The notes beneath the pieces are model-generated. The model had not been told where the DNA came from. It ran no database searches and worked only from the letters and a program-made list of their open reading frames with translations. Shown here in pieces: positions 43,016 through 54,807 of a DNA stretch of 64,000 nt (position 1 is the stretch's first letter; every line of letters starts with the position of its first letter). Both the position numbers and the translations under genes were made by a program. This DNA is from JABDII01 sp963815325 (GTDB lineage: Bacteria > Gemmatimonadota > Gemmatimonadetes > Gemmatimonadales > GWC2-71-9), in the NCBI GenBank assembly GCA_963815325.1, contig CAWFGG010000009.1, positions 1 to 64,000 of the forward strand, in the 5' to 3' direction.

Positions 43016-43621
43016 TCAGAAGACTTGCGTGCCGTCTCCGAGAATCTCGTTCAGGGCGTCGTTGAAGTAGGTCGTGGATTCGGCCAGCTCCTTCCCCACC
43101 TGTTCCTCATATTCTTCCCAACTCTTCTTGATCTCCTCGTCGAACAGCTCCTTCAGCCGTCCCTCACGTAAGCCGCGCTCGCGCTTCTCCGGATGGTACA
43201 CCACGAGGTCGGACACCAAGGCGCGGGCAAGCCGGCGGGCCTTCTGCTTGGGGTCTTGGGACAGGAAGGGGTTGAATGCGCCGCCGCGTGGGGCGGCCCG
43301 CTCCTCGGCGTTCGTTCCGACGGCAGGTCTGACCGGTGCGCCTCGCGGGGCCGCGGGGCGGCCGGGCGCGACTGAAGGTCGCACCACCGGCGGCGCGAAG
43401 GCCGGCCGCGGCCGCAGGGCGGCGGGTTGCGGCAGAGGAGCCGGTCGAGCCGGAACCGGCTGGGGCACCACCGGTTCGGGCGTGGGCGCGGGGGGCGCGG
43501 TCTCGCGGTAGACGGCGAAGACGGCGTCACACTCGCTGCAGCGGGCTCGGACCCCCGCCTCCGGCACTTTGGCCGGGTCGACCCGGAACACCGTCTGGCA
43601 GTTTGGACAGCGGACATTCAT
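43016..43621 (-). CDS. MJ0042-type zinc-ribbon protein, Pro/Ala-rich
   Basis: A 201-residue protein starting with an MJ0042/zinc-ribbon (MNVRCPNCQTVFRVDPAKVP continuing to CSECDAVF; Cys5, 8, 28, 31). A long Pro/Ala/Arg-rich spacer (about 40-125) follows, then a charged helical C-terminal domain (about 135-201, DPKQKARRLARALVSDLVVY through KKSWEEYEEQVGKELAEST). The C-terminal segment is the conserved part of a family found in Gemmatimonadota-like and myxobacterial genomes, as far as I recall; its function is unknown. The ATG at 43621 was chosen because it begins the zinc ribbon; the longer open frame overlaps the next gene. Confidence 0.75.
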   Translation of the reverse strand: MNVRCPNCQTVFRVDPAKVPEAGVRARCSECDAVFAVYRETAPPAPTPEPVVPQPVPARPAPLPQPAALRPRPAFAPPVVRPSVAPGRPAAPRGAPVRPAVGTNAEERAAPRGGAFNPFLSQDPKQKARRLARALVSDLVVYHPEKRERGLREGRLKELFDEEIKKSWEEYEEQVGKELAESTTYFNDALNEILGDGTQVF

Positions 43622-43631
43622 GCCTGGTTCC

Positions 43632-44612
43632 TCACTCCTTCTGGTCCGACTCCCAGCCGAGAGAGTCGCCATCCTGGCCATGCCGCCGATCCACGACGAA
43701 GACGGACCCCGGGAGGGTCTTGGCGTAACTCTTCATTTCCGTCGCCAGCTCGCTGACCTGGGCCGGATGCGTGAACGAGCGGTTCTGATTCGTGACGATT
43801 CCGATCGAGAGCGTCATCATCGGTACGCGGTGCAGCTGACCGCGGCGGTCCTTGCCGAAAAAGTACCCCGCGCGGCGGTCCTGGTCATTGTACTGGAACG
43901 GGATCAGCGTGTCGAAGACACTGAGCGTTTCGGTGCAGACGCGGCTGACCTCGTCCAGCGGAATGATAAAGATAAAGTCGTCGCCCCCGATATGGCCAAC
44001 GAAGCCGTCTTTGGCCACCAGGCCCCGGACCACGTCGTGGAGAATGCGGGACAGGATGTAGATGACGCGGTCGCCGTCGTAGTAGCTGTACCGGTCGTTG
44101 AATTCCTTGAAGTGATCCAGGTCGGCATAACACACGGCGAATTGCTGGTCCAGGTCCAAGCGGCGCCGGATGTCCCGGTCGATTTCGGTGGTGCCGGGGA
44201 GACGGGTCGAGGGGTGGACCGAGACATCGCGCACGGTGCGGACCGACATCGCGTCGAGCCGGGCCCGCTGCTCGGCGACGGTGAACATCCCGGTGATCAC
44301 CTCGTCCGTGCCGGCCTGAAACCACGCATTCACGCGCTCGGGATGGTGCGACTCCGACAGCATGGTGATCGGGATGATCGCCGTAAAGGCGTCACGCTTG
44401 AGCTCCCGAACCAGCTCGGGCCCCTCGGGGCCCATGCGGTCGGCATCGATGAACAAGAGCGAGGGGGCGCCGCGCAGGATGATCGCCGAGACCTCGGCGG
44501 GGTCTGACAGGACCATGACGGGAAAACCCTGGGCCTCGGCCCATTGCCCGAGGATTCCGGGGACCGGGCCGCCGTCCGGCGAATAGACCAGTATCGTCGG
44601 GCGAGTCCGCAC
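43632..44612 (-). CDS. Receiver-like plus GGDDF diguanylate-cyclase-family protein
   Basis: A 326-residue two-domain signalling protein. The first 125 residues have a receiver fold (TILVYSPDGG, LLFIDADRMGPEGPELVREL, IPITMLSE). Asp56 could be the phospho-acceptor, but the usual C-terminal Lys is not visible (GTDEVITGMF). The second half is a GGDEF domain: CYADLDHFKEFNDRYSYYDG and GHIGGDDFIFIIP (GGDDF at residues 209-213). The fourth residue is Asp rather than the usual Glu, so the enzyme may be active, weak or a c-di-GMP/GTP sensor. It lies 10 bp upstream of the zinc-ribbon gene in one transcript. Confidence 0.8.
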   Translation of the reverse strand: MRTRPTILVYSPDGGPVPGILGQWAEAQGFPVMVLSDPAEVSAIILRGAPSLLFIDADRMGPEGPELVRELKRDAFTAIIPITMLSESHHPERVNAWFQAGTDEVITGMFTVAEQRARLDAMSVRTVRDVSVHPSTRLPGTTEIDRDIRRRLDLDQQFAVCYADLDHFKEFNDRYSYYDGDRVIYILSRILHDVVRGLVAKDGFVGHIGGDDFIFIIPLDEVSRVCTETLSVFDTLIPFQYNDQDRRAGYFFGKDRRGQLHRVPMMTLSIGIVTNQNRSFTHPAQVSELATEMKSYAKTLPGSVFVVDRRHGQDGDSLGWESDQKE

Positions 44613-44648
44613 CCGGTATCCTCACCTAAAAGGTTAAACCAAGCTAGA

Positions 44649-44673
44649 ACTTACGGGCTCTCACCCGGTAAGT
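44649..44673 (-). terminator. Small hairpin after caxA
   Basis: Arms ACTTAC-GGG (44649-44657) and CCC-g-GTAAGT (44664-44673) pair around a 6-nt loop with one bulge. The hairpin overlaps the caxA stop codon and lies before the receiver/GGDDF gene. It lacks a U-tract, so it is a weak terminator candidate. Confidence 0.4.
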
Positions 44674-45758
44674 CAAATGAACATGGCAGCAGCACCGACC
44701 ATCGCATAGACCGCAAGAAGTTGCACGCCTTCGAACCAGTGCGACTCGCCGTCGAGCGTGATGATGGCGACCACCACGGTCGAGAGGCCAAGCGCGATCA
44801 CCTCGAACGGCGTGAAGACCAGGTTCATCGACTGCCCGAAGAACAGGCCCACGAACACCAAGACCGGTGCCACCAGCAGAGCAATTTGCGTGCTGGAACC
44901 CAGGGCAATCTGGAGGGCCAGGTCGACCTGGCCCTTGCGGGCGACCAGGACGGCGGCGGCATGCTCGGCGGCGTTTCCGATGAGCGGGATCACAATGAGG
45001 CCGAGGAACGTTTCGGAGATCCCGACCGATGCGGTGACCCCTTCGACCGCGTGGACCAGAATCTCGGACTCGATCGCGACGCCCACCGTGGCCAGCGCCA
45101 GGAATACCATCGCCCGGCGGGTGGTCCACACGGGGCCGACGGTGGGGTGAGGCTCGCCGCCGAACAGGCGGCGATGGGTCTTGAGCGAGAACACCAACGA
45201 GAAGACGTAGGTGACCGCGAGGATCACGGCGACGGCCTCGGAGAGCCGGAAGTCGTCGGCGGCCTCGGGATGGAGCCCGTGGAACAAGGCGGGAAACACG
45301 AGTCCGATCACGGCAAGCGCCAGCATGGCGGCACTCATGCCGGCCGCGGTGCGGTTGAACCGGACCTCGGGCCGGTTCATGCCGGCCGCCACGAGCGAGA
45401 GGCCCAGGATGAGCAGCAGGTTGCCGAGGATGCTTCCGGTGATCGAGGCCTTCACCAGGTCGATCAATCCGGCCCGGAGCGCTACGATCGCGATGATCAG
45501 TTCCGCCATGTTGCCGAACGTGGCGTTCAAGAGGCCGCCGATGCCGGGGCCGGTTCGGGCCGCGAGGTGTTCGGTGGCCTCGCCCATGAATCCCGCCAAC
45601 GGCAGGACGGCGATGCCGGCCGCGATGAACACCAGCGGTGCGGACAAATGCAGGGCCGCGAAGAGCCAGCTGACCGGCAGGGCCAGGAGGAGCCATGCCC
45701 GCCAGCCGAACTTCCCGCCGCTGGGCGGGATGGGCGTGGAGGTATCGGGGTTGGTCAC
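44673..45758 (-). CDS. Calcium/proton antiporter CaxA (CaCA family)
   Basis: A 361-residue membrane protein with about 11 hydrophobic segments and the two inverted alpha-repeats of the CaCA superfamily: FGNMAELIIAIVALRAG with ASITGSILGNLLLILGLSL in the first half and GNAAEHAAAVLVARKGQVDL with IALGSSTQIALLVAP in the second. It exports Ca(2+) in exchange for protons. The gene lies between the Trm112-like gene and the receiver/GGDDF gene. Confidence 0.9.
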   Translation of the reverse strand: MTNPDTSTPIPPSGGKFGWRAWLLLALPVSWLFAALHLSAPLVFIAAGIAVLPLAGFMGEATEHLAARTGPGIGGLLNATFGNMAELIIAIVALRAGLIDLVKASITGSILGNLLLILGLSLVAAGMNRPEVRFNRTAAGMSAAMLALAVIGLVFPALFHGLHPEAADDFRLSEAVAVILAVTYVFSLVFSLKTHRRLFGGEPHPTVGPVWTTRRAMVFLALATVGVAIESEILVHAVEGVTASVGISETFLGLIVIPLIGNAAEHAAAVLVARKGQVDLALQIALGSSTQIALLVAPVLVFVGLFFGQSMNLVFTPFEVIALGLSTVVVAIITLDGESHWFEGVQLLAVYAMVGAAAMFI

Positions 45759-45771
45759 GCGACGGCCGGCC

Positions 45772-45939
45772 TCAGAGGGGCTGGGCCTCGTCGATCAGCA
45801 TGATCGGAATGTCGTCTTCGACCGGGTACACCAGTCGGCAGGAATGGCAGACGAGGGATTCCGGCTCCGTTCGGTACTCGAGGTCGCCCTTGCACTTGGG
45901 GCAGACCAGGATCTCCAGCAGCACGGGATCGAGGCTCAT
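45772..45939 (-). CDS. Trm112/YcaR-family small zinc protein
   Basis: A 55-residue protein, MSLDPVLLEILVCPKCKGDL and onward, with zinc ligands Cys13, 16, 31 and 34 and the family ending YPVEDDIPIMLIDEA. In eukaryotes and archaea, Trm112 activates methyltransferases; in bacteria the small relatives are uncharacterised or lie beside lpxK or kdsB. The start overlaps the era stop by 4 nt. The much longer open frame that contains this end belongs to the shadow of era. Confidence 0.85.
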   Translation of the reverse strand: MSLDPVLLEILVCPKCKGDLEYRTEPESLVCHSCRLVYPVEDDIPIMLIDEAQPL

Positions 45940-46817
45940 CGTGGCTCCTTCGTCTCGGGAAAGCCGAATCGCGTGAGGGCGGCATCGTTCCGCCGCCACT
46001 TGGGCAACACCTTGACCCAGCAATCCAGGTAGACCGGGGCGTCGAGCAGGGTCTCGAGCTGAGTCCGTGCCCGCTGGCCGATCGCCTTGATGGTCTGTCC
46101 GCCTTGGCCGATCAGGATTCCTTTTTGGGAGTCCCGTTCGACAAACAGATGCACCCGAATGTAAATCGGCCGCTCGGATTCGCGAAACTCCTCTACCTCC
46201 GCCGTAAAGGCGTAGGGGACCTCGTCGCTCAGGAGTTCGAACGCCGCCTCTCGGAGGTACTCGACGACGAAGAAGCGCAGCGGCTGGGTCGCGAGATCCT
46301 CGGGATCGTAGGCGAAGGGACGGGTGGGCAGCTCGCGGTCGAGCCACGCGAGGAGCGCGTCGATGCCCTCGCCCGTGGTGGCGGAGGTGACCGATGCGCC
46401 GTCGGCCAGTGCCTCGCGGCGGGGCGCGGGTACCAGATCGGCCTTGGTGTAGACCAAGCGGACCGGGGCTCGTGGAGGGGTGGCGAGCCGGGCCACGGTC
46501 TCGAATGCCGGGGCCGGCGCCTCGGGTGCCGGGTGTAGATGGAGGATCACGTCGGCGCGATCGAGCGTCTCGAGCGCAGCCGCCCGCATACGTTCCTGGA
46601 GGGCGTAGCGCGGATCCATGAGCCCCGGGAGGTCGTGGAAGATGTATTGGGTGGTGCCGTCGGTTCGGAGGCCGGTGACGGGCAGGCGGGTGGATTGTGC
46701 CTTCCCGCTGACGATGGCGAGATGGGAGCCGACCAGGGTGTTGAGCAGGGCGGATTTCCCGACGTTGGGGGCGCCGGCCAGGGCGATGTGGCCGCACTTG
46801 GTGGTGGGGTCGGACAT
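45936..46817 (-). CDS. era: GTPase Era
   Basis: A 293-residue GTPase that binds the 3' end of 16S rRNA and helps assemble the 30S subunit. G1 is GAPNVGKS (residues 15-22), G3 is DLPG (62-65) and G4 is TKAD (124-127). The C-terminal KH domain has GQGG in ILIGQGGQTIKAIGQRA. Two positions are unusual: G4 has Thr where Era normally has Asn (NKxD), and G3 has Leu in DTPG. TKxD is seen in other GTPases (SRP type), so binding may be kept. The gene lies directly downstream of the rRNA operon, fitting its role. Confidence 0.9.
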   Translation of the reverse strand: MSDPTTKCGHIALAGAPNVGKSALLNTLVGSHLAIVSGKAQSTRLPVTGLRTDGTTQYIFHDLPGLMDPRYALQERMRAAALETLDRADVILHLHPAPEAPAPAFETVARLATPPRAPVRLVYTKADLVPAPRREALADGASVTSATTGEGIDALLAWLDRELPTRPFAYDPEDLATQPLRFFVVEYLREAAFELLSDEVPYAFTAEVEEFRESERPIYIRVHLFVERDSQKGILIGQGGQTIKAIGQRARTQLETLLDAPVYLDCWVKVLPKWRRNDAALTRFGFPETKEPR

Positions 46818-46866
46818 TTGGGGAAGGTAATGGGCTCTGGGCTACCACCCTACTTCCCTACCCCCC

Positions 46867-46924
46867 GCTATTGGCTATTGGTCGATGGACCCTGGAAGCC
46901 ATGGCTTCTCGCATAGCCAATAGC
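46867..46924. repeat. Palindromic intergenic repeat, copy B
   Basis: Arms GCTATTGGCTAT (46867-46878) and ATAGCCAATAGC (46913-46924) are exact reverse complements. Inside lies a perfect 14-bp palindrome, GAAGCCATGGCTTC (46895-46908). The element sits between era and the 5S gene. Confidence 0.85.
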
Positions 46925-46933
46925 CCCCGAACG

Positions 46934-46975
46934 ACCAACGCCTCCACAACCCTGACGGGTCATGGAGGCGTTGGT
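46934..46975 (-). terminator. Terminator hairpin after the rRNA operon
   Basis: Arms ACCAACGCCTCCA (46934-46946) and TGGAGGCGTTGGT (46963-46975) pair perfectly over 13 bp with a 16-nt loop, 9 bp past the 5S 3' end. There is no strong U-tract, so it may be partly an RNA-processing stem. Confidence 0.7.
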
Positions 46976-46983
46976 GTTGGGAT

Positions 46984-47101
46984 GGCTGGCGACGGCCTAC
47001 TCTCCCACCACCTCTCAGTGGCAGTACCATCGGCGCTGCAGGGCTTAACGGCCGTGTTCGGAATGGGAACGGGTGTGGCCCCTGCGCGCTAGTCGTCAGC
47101 C
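46984..47101 (-). rRNA. 5S ribosomal RNA
   Basis: About 118 nt. The ends GGCTGACGACT and AGGCCGTCGCCAGCC pair as helix I, and conserved internal stretches CCCATTCCGAACACGG and GCGCCGATGGTACTGCC match bacterial 5S. It follows the 23S gene by about 105 bp. Ends are by eye and may be off by a few bases. Confidence 0.93.
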
Positions 47102-47110
47102 AAAACTGAC

Positions 47111-47170
47111 GCTATCGGCGATCGGCTATGAGTCTTGTGAACTGGTAGCCAATAGCTGATAGCTGATAGC
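47111..47170. repeat. Palindromic intergenic repeat, copy C, in the 23S-5S spacer
   Basis: Arms GCTATCGGCGATCGGCTAT (47111-47129) and its reverse complement (47152-47170) match at 16 of 19 positions. In the rRNA precursor this would be a hairpin just before the 5S. It belongs to the same family as copies A and B, with more G/A changes. Confidence 0.8.
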
Positions 47171-47206
47171 ATTGAAGGGTGGATGGGGGTGCTGGAATCA
47201 GGGAAG

Positions 47207-51889
<4,683 letters not shown>

Positions 51890-52023
51890 AGTGCTTGAAA
51901 AAGCTCATGCGAACGACATGGTGTCGTCCGAATCAAATATAATCAGAGTTGAACCCATCCCCGACGCGCCTCAGCACGCATCGGATCAAAGGGTCCGCAC
52001 CTTGATCACCCTCACTCACATCA

Positions 52024-52036
52024 TTTGTCAAAGAGC
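52024..52036 (-). promoter_or_regulatory. boxA-like antitermination site in the 16S leader
   Basis: On the minus strand GCTCTTTGACAAA lies about 135 bp upstream of the 16S gene, within the leader RNA. It repeats the spacer boxA nearly exactly, as expected for a Nus-dependent rRNA operon. Confidence 0.7.
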
Positions 52037-52077
52037 ATCAAAACCCGCTAACACAAATCGGTCAGCGGTAGCCACGT

Positions 52078-52106
52078 AGTCTAACCACGCCCGCTTCGGG
52101 TGTCAA
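52078..52106 (-). promoter_or_regulatory. rRNA operon promoter
   Basis: On the minus strand a perfect -35 TTGACA (52101-52106) and a -10 TAGACT (52078-52083) are exactly 17 bp apart. The predicted start is near 52071, giving a leader of about 180 nt before the 16S gene. The region 51890-52180 holds this promoter, the leader boxA and no gene. Confidence 0.8.
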
Positions 52107-52180
52107 CGGCCCGAACGCGCTGGAGTCAGTCAGGTTAGCCCAGAAATTCTACGCCCCTGGACACCCCGACGCAAGCCGCC

Positions 52181-53473
52181 CTAGTCGGCCCCGGTTTCCC
52201 CCGCCCGGACCAGCGCCGTCCGGAACAGGACCGGCCCGATGCTGGTGTTCAAGGTGATGATCCCCACCGTCAGGGCCTGAAGCCCCACCCCAACCTGCGG
52301 CAGCCCCTCGGCCACCAGGCTGGCGAACCCGAGCGCCACCCCGGCCTGGGGCACCAGGCCCATCCAGCCCAGTCGCTCCACCTCGGGCTCCGCCCCGCCC
52401 AAGCGCGCCCCGAACCGATTGCCATACACCAGGGCCACCCCTCGCAACACCGCCACCACCAGCACCACCGGCCAGAGCGAGACGAACACGCTGAGCACCA
52501 GCTCTCCCCCGGTCATCGCGAAGAAGATCACGAACACCGGCCCGCTGACCAGCTCCAGGGCGTGGAGTAGGGGTTCCGCATCTACCGGTGCGCCGTTCTC
52601 CACCACGAAACCCGCCACCAGCAGGCTCAGCAGCAGCTCGAAATGAAGCGCGCCGGCCGCGGCATCCGTGGCGAATACCAGCACCACCGCGAACAACACC
52701 AGCTCCCGCTTCACGAACCGAACGTAGAGGGCCAGGATCCCCCCGATGACCGCCCCGGCAAAGAGCGACCCTCCGACATCCCGGGTCAGCCTGAGGGCGA
52801 CCTCGAGACCGCCCGCCCCAGCGCCGGTCAACGCCGATTGGGTCAGGCTGTAGGCGATCGTGAACAGGATGATCACCACCACGTCGGCTACCAACACCAC
52901 GCCCAGGGTGGTCTTGGCCACCGGACCATGGGCCCGGGTCTCCTCGATCAAGGCCAAGGTCACCATCGGGGAATTGACCGCCAGCATGGTCGCGAACAAG
53001 AACGCCACCAAGATCAGCGGCGCCATCGCCAGACCGGAAACGAACGGCATCCAGCGGCTGGCCACGAGGAACGCCGGCACCACGACGAGGATCACGAACA
53101 CGGTCTGAAATACCAGGATCGCCAGGATGGACCGCCACCGCTTGCGGAGGTCGTCCATCCGAAGCTCCATCCCCGCCAACAGGCCGATCAGGCCCACCGC
53201 GAGCTGCTTCATCATGCCGAGGTCTTCGAAGACCGGGTTGGGGACCAGGCCCAGAAGCGACGGGCCGAGCAGGAGGCCGGCAACGAGATAGCCCACGATG
53301 CGCGGCAGGCGGAGGTCGCTGGCCACCGCACCCAAGGTGTCGGCCGCGAGCAGGAGAATGCCGAAAAGGAAGAGCGACCGCGGCGCGATCACTCCTTCGG
53401 TCGGCACTCGGAGGGGCTCGAGAAGGAGAGCGCCGCCGATCAACAGCGCCAGGACGACGAGACGGCGGATCAC
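52181..53473 (-). CDS. CPA2-type cation/proton antiporter, second of a pair
   Basis: A 430-residue membrane protein with about 12 hydrophobic segments and the Na/H exchanger fold (Pfam PF00999-like): LRLPRIVGYLVAGLLLGPSL and LAVGLIGLLAGMELRMDDLR in the N-terminal half, and KTTLGVVLVADVVVIILF where the ion-binding Asp (in VAD) is expected. There is no soluble TrkA domain. The ion is unknown (Na+, K+ or H+). Its start overlaps the stop of the upstream antiporter gene by 4 nt, so the two are made together, perhaps as a heterodimer. It ends about 75 bp before the rRNA promoter. Confidence 0.82.
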   Translation of the reverse strand: MIRRLVVLALLIGGALLLEPLRVPTEGVIAPRSLFLFGILLLAADTLGAVASDLRLPRIVGYLVAGLLLGPSLLGLVPNPVFEDLGMMKQLAVGLIGLLAGMELRMDDLRKRWRSILAILVFQTVFVILVVVPAFLVASRWMPFVSGLAMAPLILVAFLFATMLAVNSPMVTLALIEETRAHGPVAKTTLGVVLVADVVVIILFTIAYSLTQSALTGAGAGGLEVALRLTRDVGGSLFAGAVIGGILALYVRFVKRELVLFAVVLVFATDAAAGALHFELLLSLLVAGFVVENGAPVDAEPLLHALELVSGPVFVIFFAMTGGELVLSVFVSLWPVVLVVAVLRGVALVYGNRFGARLGGAEPEVERLGWMGLVPQAGVALGFASLVAEGLPQVGVGLQALTVGIITLNTSIGPVLFRTALVRAGETGAD

Positions 53474-54735
53474 TCGGTGCCGATCGGTTGAGGCGCCTCA
53501 ACCGCTGGGGGCGGCGGCGGCTCCGCGCGTGGAGCGGCCCCATATGCAAGCACGGCCGAGGTCTCGGCCGAGGCCACGACCTCGAACAGGAGAATCGACA
53601 CCAGAGTCGTGGTCAACACGATGTTGGGATCGAGGTCCGGGTGCACCTGGGTGTAGTTGACGGCGATGGCCACCCCGAACCCGCCCTGCGCCAGCAAGGC
53701 GCGGCCCAGCTCGGGTGTCCGGAGGTTCGGCGGCGCGGCAACCGTGCCCGCGAAGCGGCCGCCAAGGTAGCGCGCCGTCAACCGAATCCCGATGAACGCG
53801 GGCGCGATGAACCACAACTCCGGAGCACTGGCGCTCCAGGCGGCGCCGGCAAAAATGAGTAGCGCGAGGAACACCGGCCGCTCTGTCCGTGCGAGTAGCC
53901 GGCTCACGTCGCGGTGGGCATTCCCGGTGTTTGCCAGGATGAAGCCCAACACCAGGTTGGTGAAGATCGGCGACAGATTGAGATAGTAGGCGGCCCCGCT
54001 CGCAATGACGATCGCCCCGGCCAGGGCGACGAAAAGGCGGCTGTCGCTCTCGTCCGTGGCCTCCTGCTCCCGGGGTCCCAAGAACAGATGAAACAGGACG
54101 CCGCTCGCGACCCCAACCGCAATATTGATCACCGCCCATTCGGTGGCTGTGGGCTGTCGGACGGTTGGCGCGACGTCGCCTCGGTGGAGGATGGCCAACA
54201 CCAAGCCGAACGCCACGACACCGATCAGGGCGTCGATCCGCGCCACTAGCTGAACCACGGGAAAGACCGGGCTCGTGCCGAAGCCCTTGCGGGCAAAGGC
54301 ATCGATGGCCGCCGGCGCGCTCAGCGTGGCCACGGCCGCGAGGGTCACGGCGGGGATGGACGCGTCGGCCCAGCCGTAGCCCACTACATAATGAAAGATG
54401 GGAAGCAGGGCCGCGAGGGCCAGCACGAACGTCGAGACCGCCTCGGTGAAGGCGATCTTCACGTGTGCGCTGTCGAGCAACGCCATGGCCGGCAACCGGA
54501 AGTAGGTGCCCAACAACATCCCGAGCCAGCCGAGCGCCAGGCTCACGATTGGCGTCAGCTCCTGCACCACCTGGGCGTCGAGCAGTCGCGCGGCATGCGG
54601 CCCCAGCAAGAACCCGATGACCACGTACTCGGCGCCACCCACATAGCCGAACCGGTCGCGCAGCCTGTCGAACAACAGGTACGCGAGGATGTAGCCGACA
54701 GTGACCACGGCAATCGCCGTGAGGGTGGTGCTCAT
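53470..54735 (-). CDS. CPA2-type cation/proton antiporter, first of a pair
   Basis: A 421-residue membrane protein with about 12 hydrophobic segments and the same exchanger layout (GGAEYVVIGFLLGPHAARLL, LALGWLGMLLGTYFRLPAMA). The ion-binding position reads QLVARIDALIGVV. It is clearly divergent from its coupled neighbour. The C-terminal end is Pro-rich (RAEPPPPPAVEAPQP) and lacks a regulatory domain. An open 4-nt overlap with the next gene points to co-translation. The two proteins may form a heteromeric antiporter or act in series. Confidence 0.8.
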   Translation of the reverse strand: MSTTLTAIAVVTVGYILAYLLFDRLRDRFGYVGGAEYVVIGFLLGPHAARLLDAQVVQELTPIVSLALGWLGMLLGTYFRLPAMALLDSAHVKIAFTEAVSTFVLALAALLPIFHYVVGYGWADASIPAVTLAAVATLSAPAAIDAFARKGFGTSPVFPVVQLVARIDALIGVVAFGLVLAILHRGDVAPTVRQPTATEWAVINIAVGVASGVLFHLFLGPREQEATDESDSRLFVALAGAIVIASGAAYYLNLSPIFTNLVLGFILANTGNAHRDVSRLLARTERPVFLALLIFAGAAWSASAPELWFIAPAFIGIRLTARYLGGRFAGTVAAPPNLRTPELGRALLAQGGFGVAIAVNYTQVHPDLDPNIVLTTTLVSILLFEVVASAETSAVLAYGAAPRAEPPPPPAVEAPQPIGTE

Positions 54736-54807
54736 GCTATTCGGGGTGGCTCCAGGTCATGACGGGCAATCAGGCAACGTCCGGGCCCCTCCGCGGTTGG
54801 CTGAACG

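Noticed and set aside
45772..46848. 358-codon open frame over era
   Set aside because: Only its last 55 codons are real (Trm112-like); the rest is Arg/Pro/His-rich shadow of era.
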